A stretch of DNA of 64,000 nucleotides from Mytilisepta virgata (taxonomy: Eukaryota > Mollusca > Bivalvia > Mytilida > Mytilidae), in the NCBI GenBank assembly GCA_028015205.1, contig JAPWFG010000022.1:2852001-2916000 (forward strand). Direction: 5' to 3'. Each line of letters opens with the position of its first letter. The first letter of the stretch is position 1. The notes under the pieces are model-generated. The model was given only the letters and a program-made list of their open reading frames with translations. It had not been told where the DNA came from and did not search any database. Below are positions 11,247-23,217 of this stretch, piece after piece. The position numbers were made by a program, and so were the translations under genes.

Positions 11247-11661
11247 ATACGTTAAGGGAGAAAAAGATATACTTTCAAATTTTTATCCAACCCAAATTTA
11301 TTTTGATGGAGGTGTATTTAAATCTGCCGAACATATATACCAAAGCAGAAAAGCCATTTTTCACAACTTATTAGAATTTGATGATGAAATACGACAAGCC
11401 CCTGATGCACTAACAGCAAAGATGATTGGCAAACGTATACCTGCAGTTAGAACATGGATAGATTTAAGACCCATAATTATGGCTGAAATTTTGAAACTTA
11501 AGTTTGTACAATGTCCTGAATTTAGACTAACTTTAAAAGAAACGAAGGGGTACATAGATCATAATGTCAACGATGCGTTTTGGGGATCCGGCCATGCTGG
11601 CAGCGGGCAGAATATTTTTGGCCTTTTATTAGCAGCATTGAGACATGGTGTACAATTTTGA
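11247..11661 (+). CDS. NADAR-domain protein (YbiA-like), terminal exon
   Basis: An exon starting after the acceptor 'gaagatacag' gives an open frame of about 138 codons to the stop at 11,661. It shows the NADAR (DUF1768/YbiA) signature in order: LSNFYP, FKSAEHIYQSRKA with the conserved glutamate, AKMIGKRIP, a KF(V)QCP segment, YIDHNVNDAFWGSG, and GQNIFGLLLAALR. NADAR proteins are N-glycosidases acting on ADP-ribose-linked or related riboside substrates. A stop lies in frame just upstream of 11,247, which is why I start at the splice acceptor, with one base completing a codon begun in an earlier exon not identified here. An AATAAA at 11,757-11,762 would serve as a polyadenylation signal. The domain is intact and nearly complete in this exon. 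Confidence 0.8.
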
Positions 11662-11804
11662 ACAATTTATTTAAAAATATCATAACTTATAATCATTGCT
11701 TGTTTCCGAATCCTTATATGTATGTTTAAATGTATGTCAACTGTCATAGTTATTTCAATAAAATATTGGTTAAATCAGAGTGTCAATAATCATATTATTA
11801 TCAA

Positions 11805-13018
11805 AACTAGAGACTCTCAAGAGCCTGTGTCGCTCTTATGTATCTAATGTGATTTTGGAAATTATGTAAAATTATATAATGATTGAGACCAAGATTGGTT
11901 TAATTTGACACAGTATTTAATGTAGTGTACTGAAGACATCTTATCATTATTATTTTTGAATATGTGGTCAAGTTGTGACCATTCAGAATTTTTTTTTCAA
12001 TTTTCTGATAGACTTCTAAACATCTTGGATGATGGATCGGCAACAAAGTAACAACACTTGGTCAGCACCTCATAAGGAAAATTCATGCTGTTTTGTTACA
12101 TTCCATTCAGTGGTTCTCTAAAAGAAGTCATTTGTATGCATTTCCCATTGGGTCCAATGTTAAACTTAGTCCCCCGCTGGCGGCCATCTTGGATGAGGGA
12201 TCGGCTACAAAGTAACAACGCTTGGTCAGCACCTCATAAGGAACATTCATGCCAGATTTAGTTTCATTTCATTCAGTGGTTCTCTAAAAGAAGTCATTTG
12301 TATGCATTTCCCTAAGGGGCCTATGTTAAACTAAGTTCCCGCTGGCGGCCATCTTGGATGATGGATCAGCTACAAAGTAACAACACTTGGTCAGCACTTC
12401 ATAAGGAATATTCATGCCATGTTTCGTTTCATTCCATTAAGTGGGTCACTAAAAGAAGTCATTTGTATGCATTTCCCATAGGGTTCTATGTTAAAATAAG
12501 TCCCCCGCTGGCGGCCATCTTGGATTATGGATCGGCTACAAAGTAGCAACACTTGGTCAGCATCTCATAAGGAACATTCATGCCATGTTTGGTTTCATTC
12601 AATTCAACGGTTCTCTAAAAAGGGTCCTCTGTTAAACTAAGTCCCCCTCTGGTGGCCATCTTGGACGATGGATCGGCTACAAAGTAACAACACTTGGTCA
12701 GCACCTTATAAGGGTTCATTCATGCCAGATTTTGTTTCGTTCCATTCAGTGGTTCTCTAAATGAAGTTATTTGTATGCATTTCCCATAGGGTCCTATATT
12801 AAACTTAGTCCCCCTCTGGCGGCCATCTTGGATGATGGATCGGCTACAAAGTACCAACACTTGGTCAGCACCTCATAAGGAACATTCATGCCATGTTTGG
12901 TTTCATTCCATTCAGTGGTTCTCTAGAAGTTCAAAATGTAAAATGTTAACGACGACGACGGACGACCGACGCCAAGTGATGAGAAAAGCTCACTTGGTCC
13001 TTTGGGCCAGGTGAGCTA
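11805..13018 (-). repeat. Hairpin-ended cassette with ~166-bp tandem array (6 units)
   Basis: The cassette runs from 'actagagactctcaagagcc' to 'gggccaggtgagct'. Six units are present, each marked by 'ggatcggctacaaagtaaca' and spaced about 166 bp (some shortened), at roughly 12,028-12,900. A (GAC)n run near 12,950 sits beside the 'aagctcacttggtcctttgggccaggtgagct' foldback end. The same family recurs at 20,908-22,817 in the same orientation. Short ORFs within are repeat artefacts. Confidence 0.85.
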
Positions 13019-13590
13019 AAAATGTATATGTGTATACTTTTAAAAAACATTAACAGCCCAAATAAAGGTCTGGAATAGGGGGGTTCTACCCTCATATCGG
13101 CGTGAGGGCTCTTCCATTTTTTACATTTTTAGTGTAATGATAATTGTAAATAATGGTTGTCCAACATGAACGAAATCGGTAATAAACTTATTCAAGATAT
13201 ACACTTGGTTTATTGGACTTTACATAAGGGCATTTAATCGTCCGCCATATTGAATTACAGGTAATATGAAATGCACTATGTCTGAGAAAATCATTTTATA
13301 AGGTTTAGGCAATATTATACCAGGTTTTCGGTGATTCGAGGTACCCGGCTAGAAGTTTGAAATTTGGCTGGATTCTTTTCCAGAAATGACCCCCTATAAC
13401 CCAATGTTTTTTTATGGCTGTCTTCATCATTAAAACCATTTTGTCTCAAAACTAATGTATATTGTGACTATTATTATAATTTTATAAAGTTTTTGTTATT
13501 CTAAACATTAATAAGGAGGGCTAGAACTTGTTTAAATTTGGCTGGATTTTTTTTTCGCTGGTAGTGGACTAAAAAGACGTACACTAAATT
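13019..13590. other. Intergenic, no gene seen
   Basis: No open frame of interest, RNA gene or clear repeat boundary. Decayed repeats are likely ('aggggggttctaccctcatatcggcgtgagggctc'). Confidence 0.5.
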
Positions 13591-13893
13591 ATTGATTGAT
13601 TGATTGATTATTGTTTTACGCCGTGTGGGCGACATTGAAGCCATATCACGGCGAGAACTAATTAAATTAAGTACTATGTTAAAACGAATATTATGTAAAA
13701 CGAATGAACTATTTACAAATAATATTTAAGGAGAAAATAAAACAATAAAACAATACAAGACAAACACTCAAAATCAAAGATACTATCACAGACAAAATTT
13801 GGAAAATAATATCACAGATACGCTATTAAATAAACATCATTCAAAACATATGAACAAATTAAAAATTATTGGACTTTATTCAAGAATGTCAGA

Positions 13894-16800
13894 CTATATT
13901 CTCGAATACAGTCCAACATCTTTTAAATACTGTAAAATACGGTTGCCAGCAACCTTTGTAAACAAATCTTTCATATTGTTGACTGTGTAGTACCGACTAA
14001 TAATGTCGGATTTATCTACAAAGTCAATTAAAAGATGTTTAATACTATGTCGACATTGGCACGGAATACACTCAGGAGGCGGCTCATTCTCTAAAATAAA
14101 AGAATGAGTCGTCCTGGTGTGGCCAATGCGACATCTAGTTAAAACCACTTGTTCTCTCCGGCTTCTGCCGAAAAAACAAATACTTGTGCCAACAGTTGGT
14201 TGAATAGCATGCAATTTATTGTCTGTAAGCAGATCCCACTGGGACTGCCACAGACGTACAACATATTTATAAATCAAAGGTTTAAAATCGGTATAAGGCA
14301 CTGACATATTAGTAACTGGGTCATCTAAAGCATCCTTCGCTATACTATCTACGACTGTGTTTCCTCTGATACCAATATGACTTGGTATCCAGATAAAAAC
14401 TATTTCTTTGCCCATTTGGACAAGTCTTTTATAGAACTCAATAATATGGGCAATTAAAGGGTTTTTATATTTCTGACCTTCTATAGCCAACAAAGTTGAA
14501 AGAGAATCTGAGCAAATAAGGAATTTCAGTTTATCAGACGTTCTGACAAATTTCAAAGCAAGAATGATGGCTCTAGCTTCTGCAGTAAATATTGAACTGG
14601 AAGATGGAAGACGGAGAGTTGCTGCTTGCTGCCCATGGACAGCTGCGGCAGCCACTTTGTCCCCGTCCTTGGATCCATCAGTATAAATTGAGTCATGAAA
14701 TGCAAATTTTGATTTGATTTCAGCAAAATTTTGCTGAATTATAATTGGGTTTGTTTCAGACTTTTTATGTTTTCTGAGGTCAAAAATAAATTTTGGCTTG
14801 GGTACAAGCCAAGGTGGCGATTGAGGTATATTAATAGGGGCTATTTCATCAAGGTTTAAGTGAGAACCAGAGATATGTGGTTTCATCCGAATACCAAATG
14901 GAGGAATTTTATTTTCATGTTGTTCAAATATATCCTCATAGAGAGGATTGAAAACACAGTCGTAGGCAGGATTTGAAGGATATGCTTTTAGCTTGGTTAA
15001 GTATTGTAAACCAAGTTTTATCCTACGGTTATAAAGAGAAGGCTCGTTCGCCTCTACATACAAACTCTCCACAGGAGACGTTCTGAACGCCCCCAAGGCC
15101 AAACGTAGGCCTTGGTGGTGAACAGTATCTAAAATTTGTATGTAGGATTTGCGAGCAGATCCATATATAATTGAACCATAATCAAGTTTTGATCGTACAA
15201 GCGATCGATATAAATTTAACAATATGTTTTTATCAGCACCCCAGTCAGTGCTGGAAACAACTTTTAAAATATCCAATGCTTTCAAGCATTTAGCTTTAAG
15301 CATTTTGATATGGGGTAGAAATGTAAGTTTATTGTCAAACAGAATACCTAGAAATTTTGTTTCTTTGACGACTTTAATCGGGGAATTATAAATTTTTAGT
15401 TCGGGGTCCAAATGCAGTTTTCGTTTATTGCAAAAATGCATACACACTGTTTTTGAGTTGGAAAATTTAAAACCATTTTCCATAGCCCATTTTTCAATTT
15501 TATTTAAAGACAACTGTAGTTGTCTTTCAATATTGTTCATATTTTTAGCCCTATAACATATCAAAAAGTCATCTACATAGAGGGAGCCTTCAACATTCTG
15601 TTTTAATGTTTTAGCTAAACTGTTTATTTTTATACTAAATAGAGTGACGGAGAGGATACTTCCCTGAGGAACACCCATCTCTTGTTCAAAAGGGTCAGAC
15701 ATGGTCGTGTTAACCTTTACCTTGAACTGTCTGTCTGAAAGAAAGTTTTCAATGAAGGTAGGTAACCTACCTTTCAACCCCATATCATTTAGGTCTTTTA
15801 AAATACCATATTTCCACGTGGTGTCGTATGCTTTTTCAAGGTCGAAAAAGATCGACACCACGTGTTCACCCTTAGCAAACCCGTTGCGTATGAGAGACTC
15901 GAAGCGAACAAGATGATCTAACGTGCTTCTTCCCTGCCGGAATCCACACTGTATATTGGATAGGAGGCCATTCGCCTCAAGGAACCAAACAAGGCGGTCG
16001 TTGATCATCCGTTCCATTGTCTTACAAACGCAACTTGTGAGGGCAATTGGCCGATAATTCGACGGTTCAAAATGATCCTTCCCAGGTTTTGGAATAGGGA
16101 TAACTGTGGCAAGTTTCCAAATGGAAGGCAAGTCGCCAGTTTCCCATACAATATTAAGAAGATCTAAAAGTGTTTTAAGAGAAGTGTCAGGAAGGTGTTT
16201 CAAAAGTTTATAGTGAATATCATCTGGGCCACATGCAGTGTCATGGGCTTTCGACAGAGAAATTTTCAGCTCATCCAAACAAAAAGGGCGGTTGTAATCT
16301 TCTACATTGTTTGATTTAAAATTGAGTTTATTTTTCTCAGTTCGGTTTTTGATCCTTTGGAATTCCTGGGAATAATTCAGAGAAGAAGAATGTTTTGAGA
16401 AAGTTTCACCGAGTTTATTCGAGATGTCATTTTCTGAAGTCAAAAGAGTTTGGCCATCTTTTAAATGGTGAAGATTGGTCTTTCTGTTTTTACCATTAAT
16501 TTTTTGGATGAAATTCCAGACTTTATTCATAGGTGTATGAGAGTTTACTTTAGAGACGAAGTTTTGCCAAGACTTGCGCCTCTTTTGTTTAAATGTGCGA
16601 CGTGCTTTAGCACGGAATATACGAACATTACTGAGATTGTCAGAGGTTGGATTCATGTTGAACCGTCGTTCGGCCTTTTTTCTGTGTTTCTTAGCTTCCT
16701 CACAGTCTTCATCGAACCAGGGTTTGCTTGGTTGTTTTGGATTTGTCGAGGTTTTAGGAATGGACCTCTCAGCTATCGATACTAACGTTTCATTAAATTT

Positions 16801-17563
16801 AAGGACTGGATTAATAACATTATTAAAAGTCTCTTTCTTAAGTTCATCTCGACAGAGTTGCTCGAACAAAGGCCAGTTGGCTTTGTCAAATTTCCAGCGA
16901 GCAACTCTCTCAGAGGAAAAGGGAAAAAGATTTTCCAAAATAATTGGAAAGTGATCACTTCCACACAAATCATCGTGGACCCGCCACGAGTAATCCAGTA
17001 ATAACGAAGGGTCACAAATAGTTAGATCGATAGCCGAGTAAGAACCATTTCCCGGGTGGAGATATGTATCTGAGCCATCGTTAAAAATGCACAAGCCTTC
17101 CTGGTTTAAGAAGTCTTCAACTTTTTTCCCCTTATCATTTTGGGAGTTACTGCCCCATATTGGATTGTGGGCGTTAAAATCACCCATAAGGAGAAAAGGG
17201 GCTTGCAACTGATCTGTTAAAGATTTAAGTTGATTTATTTCCAAGGACGTATTAGGGGGGAGATAGACAGAACACAATGTTATAGTTTTTTGAAGAGAGA
17301 GTTTGACAGCAACTGCTTGTAATTCGGTATTAAGTTTTATTTGACTATGTATAATACCATCTTTAACCAGGATTGATGAACCGCCAGCGGCCCTTTCATC
17401 CTTTTTAACTTGAGTGCTGTAAATCGAGTAATTTTTAATGTTTACATTATCGTTTTCCTTTAAATGTTTCCTGAAGACAAAAGGCAACAGGAAGGAAAGC
17501 TTGTACAAGTAACGATAGCTCTATTAAGTTAATTTTTAAACCCCGACAATTCCATTGTATTAT
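13894..17563 (-). pseudogene. LINE ORF2: endonuclease-RT-RNase H, one frameshift
   Basis: The long open frame (17,508-13,894, 1204 codons) has EN motifs GDFNAH (109-114) and SDHFP (184-188), RT motifs FDLEKAYD (555-562), GVPQGS (612-617) and YVDD (644-647), and an RNase H with D944, E977, D1001 and D1054. Upstream in another frame (17,563 to about 17,460) lie QWNCRG and LQET, which should start the endonuclease. LQET carries the catalytic glutamate. A one-base shift near 17,460 separates it from the rest, so the 1204-codon frame lacks part of the active site. The last cysteine of the C-terminal Cys-His cluster, present in copy 1, is a phenylalanine here. Confidence 0.88.
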
Positions 17564-17568
17564 GTTAT

Positions 17569-19016
17569 TTATTTTGTTGGAGGACGGATGGGAGAATAGT
17601 TCTTCTTTGGGTGTTCACGGGAGGAACTTCTGTGTCGTCCATCCGAAGCTCTGGGGTCAGTAACTGGGCGTGTGGAATCCACAGATGTTACTATTGGATC
17701 CCCCCAGATTGACTCTATTTCAGTGGTATCCATCTGCTCAGAGTCTTCATCGATATCATCGTCAAACTCTGAGCAGAGGTCTCGAAACTTGTTGAATTTT
17801 TGAGTTTTTTTCAGCCTTCGAGAGGCGATTTGAACAGTTTTTGTTTTTTGATTTATCTTGTGATGAGGAACGTGCAGCTCTCTGTGACGGTTTCTGAGGT
17901 GATTTTTTGTTTGAGGATATAGAAGACCTTTGTTTTGGAGTTGGTTTTTGCTGATTATTGACATTTGAAGAAAGAGAAGTGTCAGACGTTTGTGAAGAAT
18001 TGGATGAAGACTTTTTAGAATGAGAAGATTTTTCACTTGCTTGTTTGGGTTTGACGGTGAGAACAGGAAATTCTGTTCTGTCAGGCCAAGTGAAATCAGT
18101 TTGAGTTGAAAAGGATCTATTGGTTTTAGGTGATTTAACTTTGTCAGCATATGATGTTGTAGGAGTAGAGTTGTTAGAGGCAGAGACCATTTTTTTTGCT
18201 TCCTGATAGCTTATACCTTTTTCTACTTTAGTTTTCTGAATTTCAAGCTCTGTTTTGTAAGATTGGCAGTTTCTGGAATTGGCCATATGATCTAGTCCGC
18301 AATTTACACATTTAACGTGGCCGTCACAATCAAAATTGGAGTGGCCCTCTACAGAACATTTGACACACTTTTCAACACCTCTACATGAACTCTTACCGTG
18401 CCCAAATTTCTGGCATTTGAAGCAACGGGTAGGGTTAGGTATGAAAGTGTCAACTCTGATTCTGTAGGGACCTATGAAGATATGTTCAGGCACACGGGTA
18501 AGGTCAAAAGTGATGAGATAAGTGTTAAGTTTAATTATATTACCTTCATGTCGTTTTGTAAACCTTTTGACTTTGGAAACATTTTGAGATTTAAGTTCTT
18601 CGCATATATCTTCTTCCGTCAACTCAGCTAAATCACGGTCTCTGTCTCTAATCACACCCTGGCATGAATTCAGTGATCTATGGGGTGTAACAGAGATGTG
18701 GACATCAGAAATTGTTGTAAGAGAGAGTAAATTTTTGGCCTGTTGTGATGAGACATTCAACTAGCAGATTTCCATTTCTCATTTTTGTAACTTTTTTAAG
18801 CTGGCCGGCACAGCCTTGTAATGTTTTTTGAATAACAAAAGGAGAAATTTTAGTGACAGGTTTTGCATTGTTTACTGATGTTATAACTAAAAATTTTGGA
18901 AAATTGTCCGAAAAAGTATTTGGCAACTTAGCTGCATGTTCCTCATCATCACTGGTATCTAATTTTCTTTTGTTTTTTGATTGGTTGTTTGGGGGGTTTT
19001 TATTTGGAAATTCCAT
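17569..19016 (-). pseudogene. LINE ORF1 gag-like protein with CCHC knuckles, two frameshifts
   Basis: Begins at the ATG at 19,016 (MEFPNKN). The frame breaks near 18,755 by one extra base and continues in the next frame with a GPYRIRVDTFIPNPTRC segment and then zinc knuckles (CFKCQKFGHGKSSC, CVKCSVEGHSNFDC, CVNCGLDHMANSRNC), typical of RNA-binding ORF1 proteins of I/Jockey-type LINEs. A serine- and lysine-rich region follows. A second shift in an A-rich run at about 17,855-17,870 moves to the frame with the acidic FDDDIDEDSEQMD segment, which ends at 17,569 just before ORF2. The protein would coat the element RNA. The frameshifts disable it. Confidence 0.8.
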
Positions 19017-19020
19017 GGTG

Positions 19021-20262
19021 ATGTATATATGATTCGTTACCCTAGCTCCCCGCCCACCTCGGAGCAGCATCAACACGATGTATGCTTGCCACATTTGCGA
19101 CAAGCGTGATGCATACATCGCCCTGATGCACTCTAGCATCCATGATGGATACCAGAATACATCAAAACGACGCACGCCCGCCACATCTGCAACAAGCACT
19201 AGGGATACTAGAATAAGATACTCGCATAGAGTACCTCTTAATGGGCGCAAGCCTTGTGCCAGGGGTTTCCCGGCAAGACAGCCGCCCAAAGTAACATCTA
19301 CACGATTGACCCATGAGCCACCGCCTTCTTGAACCCAACCTAATAAGTGGTACTGTTGTTGTACATTCTGGAAATAGGTCAAGTTCAAGGGCTTGGCGTG
19401 ACCAGCCGATTGATCAGGACCGGGCCCATCCGACCGCCCGTTCAAGATAAAGTAAGGGCCAAAGTGGCGTGTTTCAGCCACCAGGATCCCGTCCTCTATC
19501 CTTACGGGTATCCACACACGGCAAACATGTGGCCTCATTAAGCCGAGGAAGCCTTGCCCCATAAGCCACCGCCTTCTCCGCAATTCCGTCAGTGGTTACT
19601 TTCCAAAGACCCCGGAACCCAAACATCAATCCGCCCATCCAACCCATTGTATCTGGATGTCATTGAGGGTTCCTCAGGATCTTTTCAAATAACCACGAGA
19701 AAAAGCCGAGGGCAAGACATGACCAGTTTTGACTGAACCGGGGTCATCCAGCCATTCTTTGAACTGGGTGTATATAAAAAACAATCCAAATATATTTGAA
19801 GGGGGTGAAAAACTAACCAAGTTGACAAAAAATCCAAATTTCAATATTCGTATATAAAATAAAATAACAAAACAAAAATAACACTAAAATATTAAATTCA
19901 CAAATTCAAAAGTAAAATTTTGAGCCTGTTGAAATTTGTGACCCATAAGCCAACACCAATCCCGCCAAACAGCAATTTAGAATTTATATTAATCAGTCTT
20001 GAAGGGGAAAAAATAAATATATAATGTGTTACAAAAAGGGATTGATGTGACCAGCCGATTGACCGAATCGGGTCCATCCGGCCTCCCGTCTAGGTAAAGA
20101 TTGTGCCCCAGATGGTGATCAGTACCGTTTTTCCGGCCATCCAGGAACACTCCCCATTACCGACACGGGTTTGCGACACACGGCAAATATGTCGCCTCTT
20201 TAGGGGCCTCTTACGCCAAGCCGAGGAGCTGTGGGCCTATTCTATTGTGTCCCCGGGAGCCA
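19021..20262 (-). repeat. Three diverged modules upstream of LINE ORF1
   Basis: Three related modules share a start like 'cccataagccaccgcctt' (about 19,312, 19,558 and 19,943) and a later block 'gaccagccgattga...cgggcccatccg' (about 19,400, 19,718 and 20,047). Modules 1 and 3 also share 'cacacggcaaacatgt' and 'aagccgaggag' blocks. They are GC-richer than their surroundings and sit on the 5' side of the LINE, so they may be 5' UTR monomers, or remains of an earlier insertion. Open frames on either strand here are not convincing. Confidence 0.5.
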
Positions 20263-20367
20263 CACGGGGGTACACTAAATTAAAAACTATTCATCATGAT
20301 TTATTTTATCATGTCAATAGCCATACAAATCATGATTATGAAACTTCAGATGTATATAAAAATGAGA

Positions 20368-20720
20368 TGGATGGATGAATTATTGTTTAACGTCCAGTGG
20401 CAACCAGGTGCATATCAGGACGAGAACATGTTGATATGATAATGAATATGATCCCTGCTTTGTACTAGACCGACACGCTAAGTCGGATTTTTAATGTGCT
20501 AGCTCACGAGGTAACTGTCCGCAGGAAGACATATCACCTCACTCGGACACAATATACTGACTCCGAACCGGCCAGTCTTTGTTCTTACTCCTAGATGCCG
20601 CGTGCTTGGCGGAGAAGCAGCAAATACCAATTTTAATGTCTTTGGTTTGACCCGGCCGGGGATCGAACCCGCGACCTTCCGCACTCGGGCGAGCACGCTA
20701 CCACGAGACCACCGAGGCGG
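20368..20720 (-). mobile_element. tRNA-derived SINE with 15-16-bp target duplications
   Basis: On the minus strand it starts with a tRNA-like head: an A-box-like 'tggtctcgtggtagcgtg' and a B-box 'ggttcgatcccc' about 32 bases on. A body and a 3' module 'catgttctcgtcctgatatg ... ccactggacgttaaacaata' follow, ending in (ATCC)n. The host sequence 'gtatataaaaatgaga' flanks it at 20,352-20,367 and 20,720-20,735, so both boundaries are exact. The 3' module resembles the end of the element at 24,611-25,027, implying shared LINE machinery. Confidence 0.9.
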
Positions 20721-20907
20721 TATATAAAAATGAGAAAATCTCGATATATGTACTCATGTTGCAAGCTGTTAACTGTACTTGTGCATCAGAAAATAAAAGT
20801 TATCCTTAAACAAATACACGTTGACACTTTGTTTCATTAATATATCAGCAAATTAAATGACTAAATTCTGTAAATTATACCCATTATGTTATTCTTGTCA
20901 GAAGTAA

Positions 20908-22817
20908 AACTAGAGGCTCTCAAGAGCCTGTGTCGCTCACCTGTATCTACTGTGGTTTTAGAAATTATGTAAAATTATATAATGATTGAGACCAAGATGG
21001 GTTTAATTTGACACACTATTTAAAATTAAAAACAGGTCATCTTAGTGTAGTCTTACAATAGCTACTGAAGACATCTTATCATTATTATTTTTGAATATGT
21101 GGTCAAGTTGTGACCATTCAGAATTTTTTTTTAAAATTTTCTGATAGACTTCTAAACATCTTGGATGAAGGATCGGCAACAAAGTAACAACACTTGGTCA
21201 GCACCTCATAAGGAACATTCATGCTATGTTTTGTTACATTCCATTCAGTGGTTCTCTAAAAGAAGTCACTTGTATGCATTTCCCATAGGGTCCAATGTTA
21301 AACTTAGTCCCCCGCTGGCGGCCGTCTTGGATGATGGATAAGCTACATAGTAACAACACTTGGTCAGCACTTCATATGGAATATTCATGCCATGTTTGGT
21401 TTCATTCCATTAAGTGGGTCACTAAAAGAAGTCATTTATATGCATTTCCCCATAGGGTTCTATGTTAAACGAAGTCCCCCGCTGGCGGCCATCTTGGATT
21501 ATGGATCGGCTACAAAGTAACAACACTTGGTCAGCACCTCATAAGGAACATTCATGCCATGTTTGGTTTCATTCCATTCAACGGTTCTCTAAAAGAAGTC
21601 ATTTGTATGCATTTCCCATAGGGTCCTATGTTAAACTAAGTCCCCGGCTGGCGGCCATCTTGGATTATGGATCGGCTACATAGTAACAACACTTGGTCAG
21701 CACCTCATAAGGAACATTCATGCCATGTTTGGTTTCATTCCATTCAACGGTTCTCTAAAAGAAGTCATTTGTATGCATTTCCCATAGGGTCCTATGTTAA
21801 ACTAAGTCCCCCTCTGGTGGCCATCTTGGATTATGGATCGGCTACAAAGTAACAACACTTGGTCAGCACCTCATAAGGAACATTCATGCCATGTTTGGTT
21901 TCATTCCATTCAACGGTTCTCTAAAAGAAGTCATTTGTATGCATTTCCCATAAGGTCCTATGTTAAACTAAGTCCCCCTCTGGCGGCAATCTTGGATGAT
22001 GGATCGGCTACAAAGTAACAACACTTGGTCAGCACCTCATAAGGAACATTCATGCCAGATTTAGTTTCATTCCATTCACTGGTTCTCTAAAAGAAGTCAT
22101 TTGTATGCATTTCCCATAGGGTCCAATGTTAAACTAAGTTCCCGGCTGGCAGCCATCTTGGATGATGGATCAGCTACAAAGTAACAACACTTGGTCAGCA
22201 CTTCATAAGGAATATTCATGCCATGTTTGGTCTCATTCCATTAAGTGGGTCACCAAAAGAAGTCATTTGTATGCATTTCCCATAGGGTTCTATGTTAAAC
22301 TAAGTCCCCCGCTGGCGGCCATCTTGGATTATGGATCGGCTACAAAGTAACAACACTTGGTCAGCACCTTATAAGGGTTCATTCATGCCATTCAGTGGTT
22401 CTCTAAAAGAAGTCATTTGTATGCATTTCCCATAGGGTCCTATGTTAAACTAAGTCCTCCTCTGGCGGCCATCTTGGATGATGGATCGGCTACAAAGTAA
22501 CAACATTTTGTCAGCACCTTATAAGGGTTCATTCATGCCATTCAGTGGTTCTCTAAAAGAAGTCATTTGTATGCATTTCCCATAGGGTCCTATGTTAAAC
22601 TAAGTTCCCCGCTGGCGGCCATCTTGGATGATGGATCGGCTACAAAGTAACAACACTTAGTCAGCACCTCATAAGGAACATTCGTGCCATGTTTGGTTTC
22701 ATTCCATTCAGTGGTTCTCTAGAAGAAGTTCAAAATGTAAAATGTTAACGACGACGACGGATGACGGACGCCAAGTGATGAGAAAAGCTCACTTGGCCCT
22801 TTGGGCCAGGTGAGCTA
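20908..22817 (-). repeat. Hairpin-ended cassette with ~166-bp tandem array (10 units)
   Basis: Same family as 11,805-13,018 but longer. About ten units, each marked by 'ggatcggctacaaagtaaca', lie between 'actagaggctctcaagagcc' and 'gggccaggtgagct'. Several adjacent units are nearly identical, so the array has recently expanded or been homogenised. The (GAC)n run is again next to the foldback end (22,747-22,757). The repeated ~61-aa open frames it contains are artefacts of the unit. Confidence 0.88.
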
Positions 22818-23089
22818 AAAAAAAATGGTTTAGATCATTTTTTTCACCGGGGTGGTGTAAGTAGGTATATACTGCTCATTCCGCTACATGTTATCATCAA
22901 ACAAGGGTTCTTACTTTTCATCATGTTGATATTGATGTAGGTAAAGTTCAATATGTCACAATACCTGTGCATCATTTCAATATTTGAGAAATTTTTGCTT
23001 TGTCAGTATAAATATATATTTACTGACTTTTTGCAGTATGTGTTTTTAATATTTATAAACAAATAGACCTTTCCTGTTTTTGGCAATAG

Positions 23090-23217
23090 GAATGTCTCAA
23101 TTGAAGAACTATTTTGTTGAGCATCATTTGGATATGAACAGACTGGTTTGGTTGCAATTTTCCACCCAAGATGACATAAAACAGTACCACAGAAGATATA
23201 CATCATTCAATAAGCAA
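23090..23217 (+). CDS. Candidate host-gene exon left of the giant element
   Basis: Preceded by a plausible acceptor ('ttggcaatag') and followed by GTTTAC as donor, the exon is open through 42 codons (GA, then MSQLKNYFVEH...; it ends SFNKQ in phase 0). Aromatic and charged residues are mixed as in a globular protein. I do not recognise the family. The next candidate exon in phase 0 lies at 63,416, beyond the 39.7-kb transposon. Without the element the intron would be about 500 bp. Moderate to low certainty, since both exons rest on splice consensus and open frame only. Confidence 0.4.

Larger units (their letters stand above)
13591..19020 (-). mobile_element. Nearly full-length LINE copy 2 (ORF1 + ORF2), disrupted
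   Basis: Same family as the copy at the left edge, in opposite orientation. From 5' to 3' on the minus strand: an ORF1 gag-like protein from 19,016, an ORF2 endonuclease-reverse transcriptase-RNase H to 13,894, a 3' UTR, and an (AATC)n tail (seen as 'attgattgattgattgatta' at 13,591-13,610). Three single-base frameshifts (about 18,755, 17,860 and 17,460) break both ORFs, so this copy is inactive in cis although almost every domain survives. The 5' limit is uncertain because modular repeats continue to about 20,260. Confidence 0.88.

Noticed and set aside
11247..11661. Bacterial contamination as the source of the NADAR frame
   Set aside because: The base composition is like the surroundings, an acceptor site is needed to avoid a stop, and eukaryotic repeats lie on both sides.
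20600..20720. A tRNA gene on the minus strand
   Set aside because: Only A- and B-box promoter elements are present. No full cloverleaf is evident, and the sequence continues into a SINE body with a tail and target duplications.
21462..22350. Repeated ~61-codon ORFs reading like a protein family
   Set aside because: They are the same frame of the 166-bp tandem monomer; the period and sequence are explained by the array.
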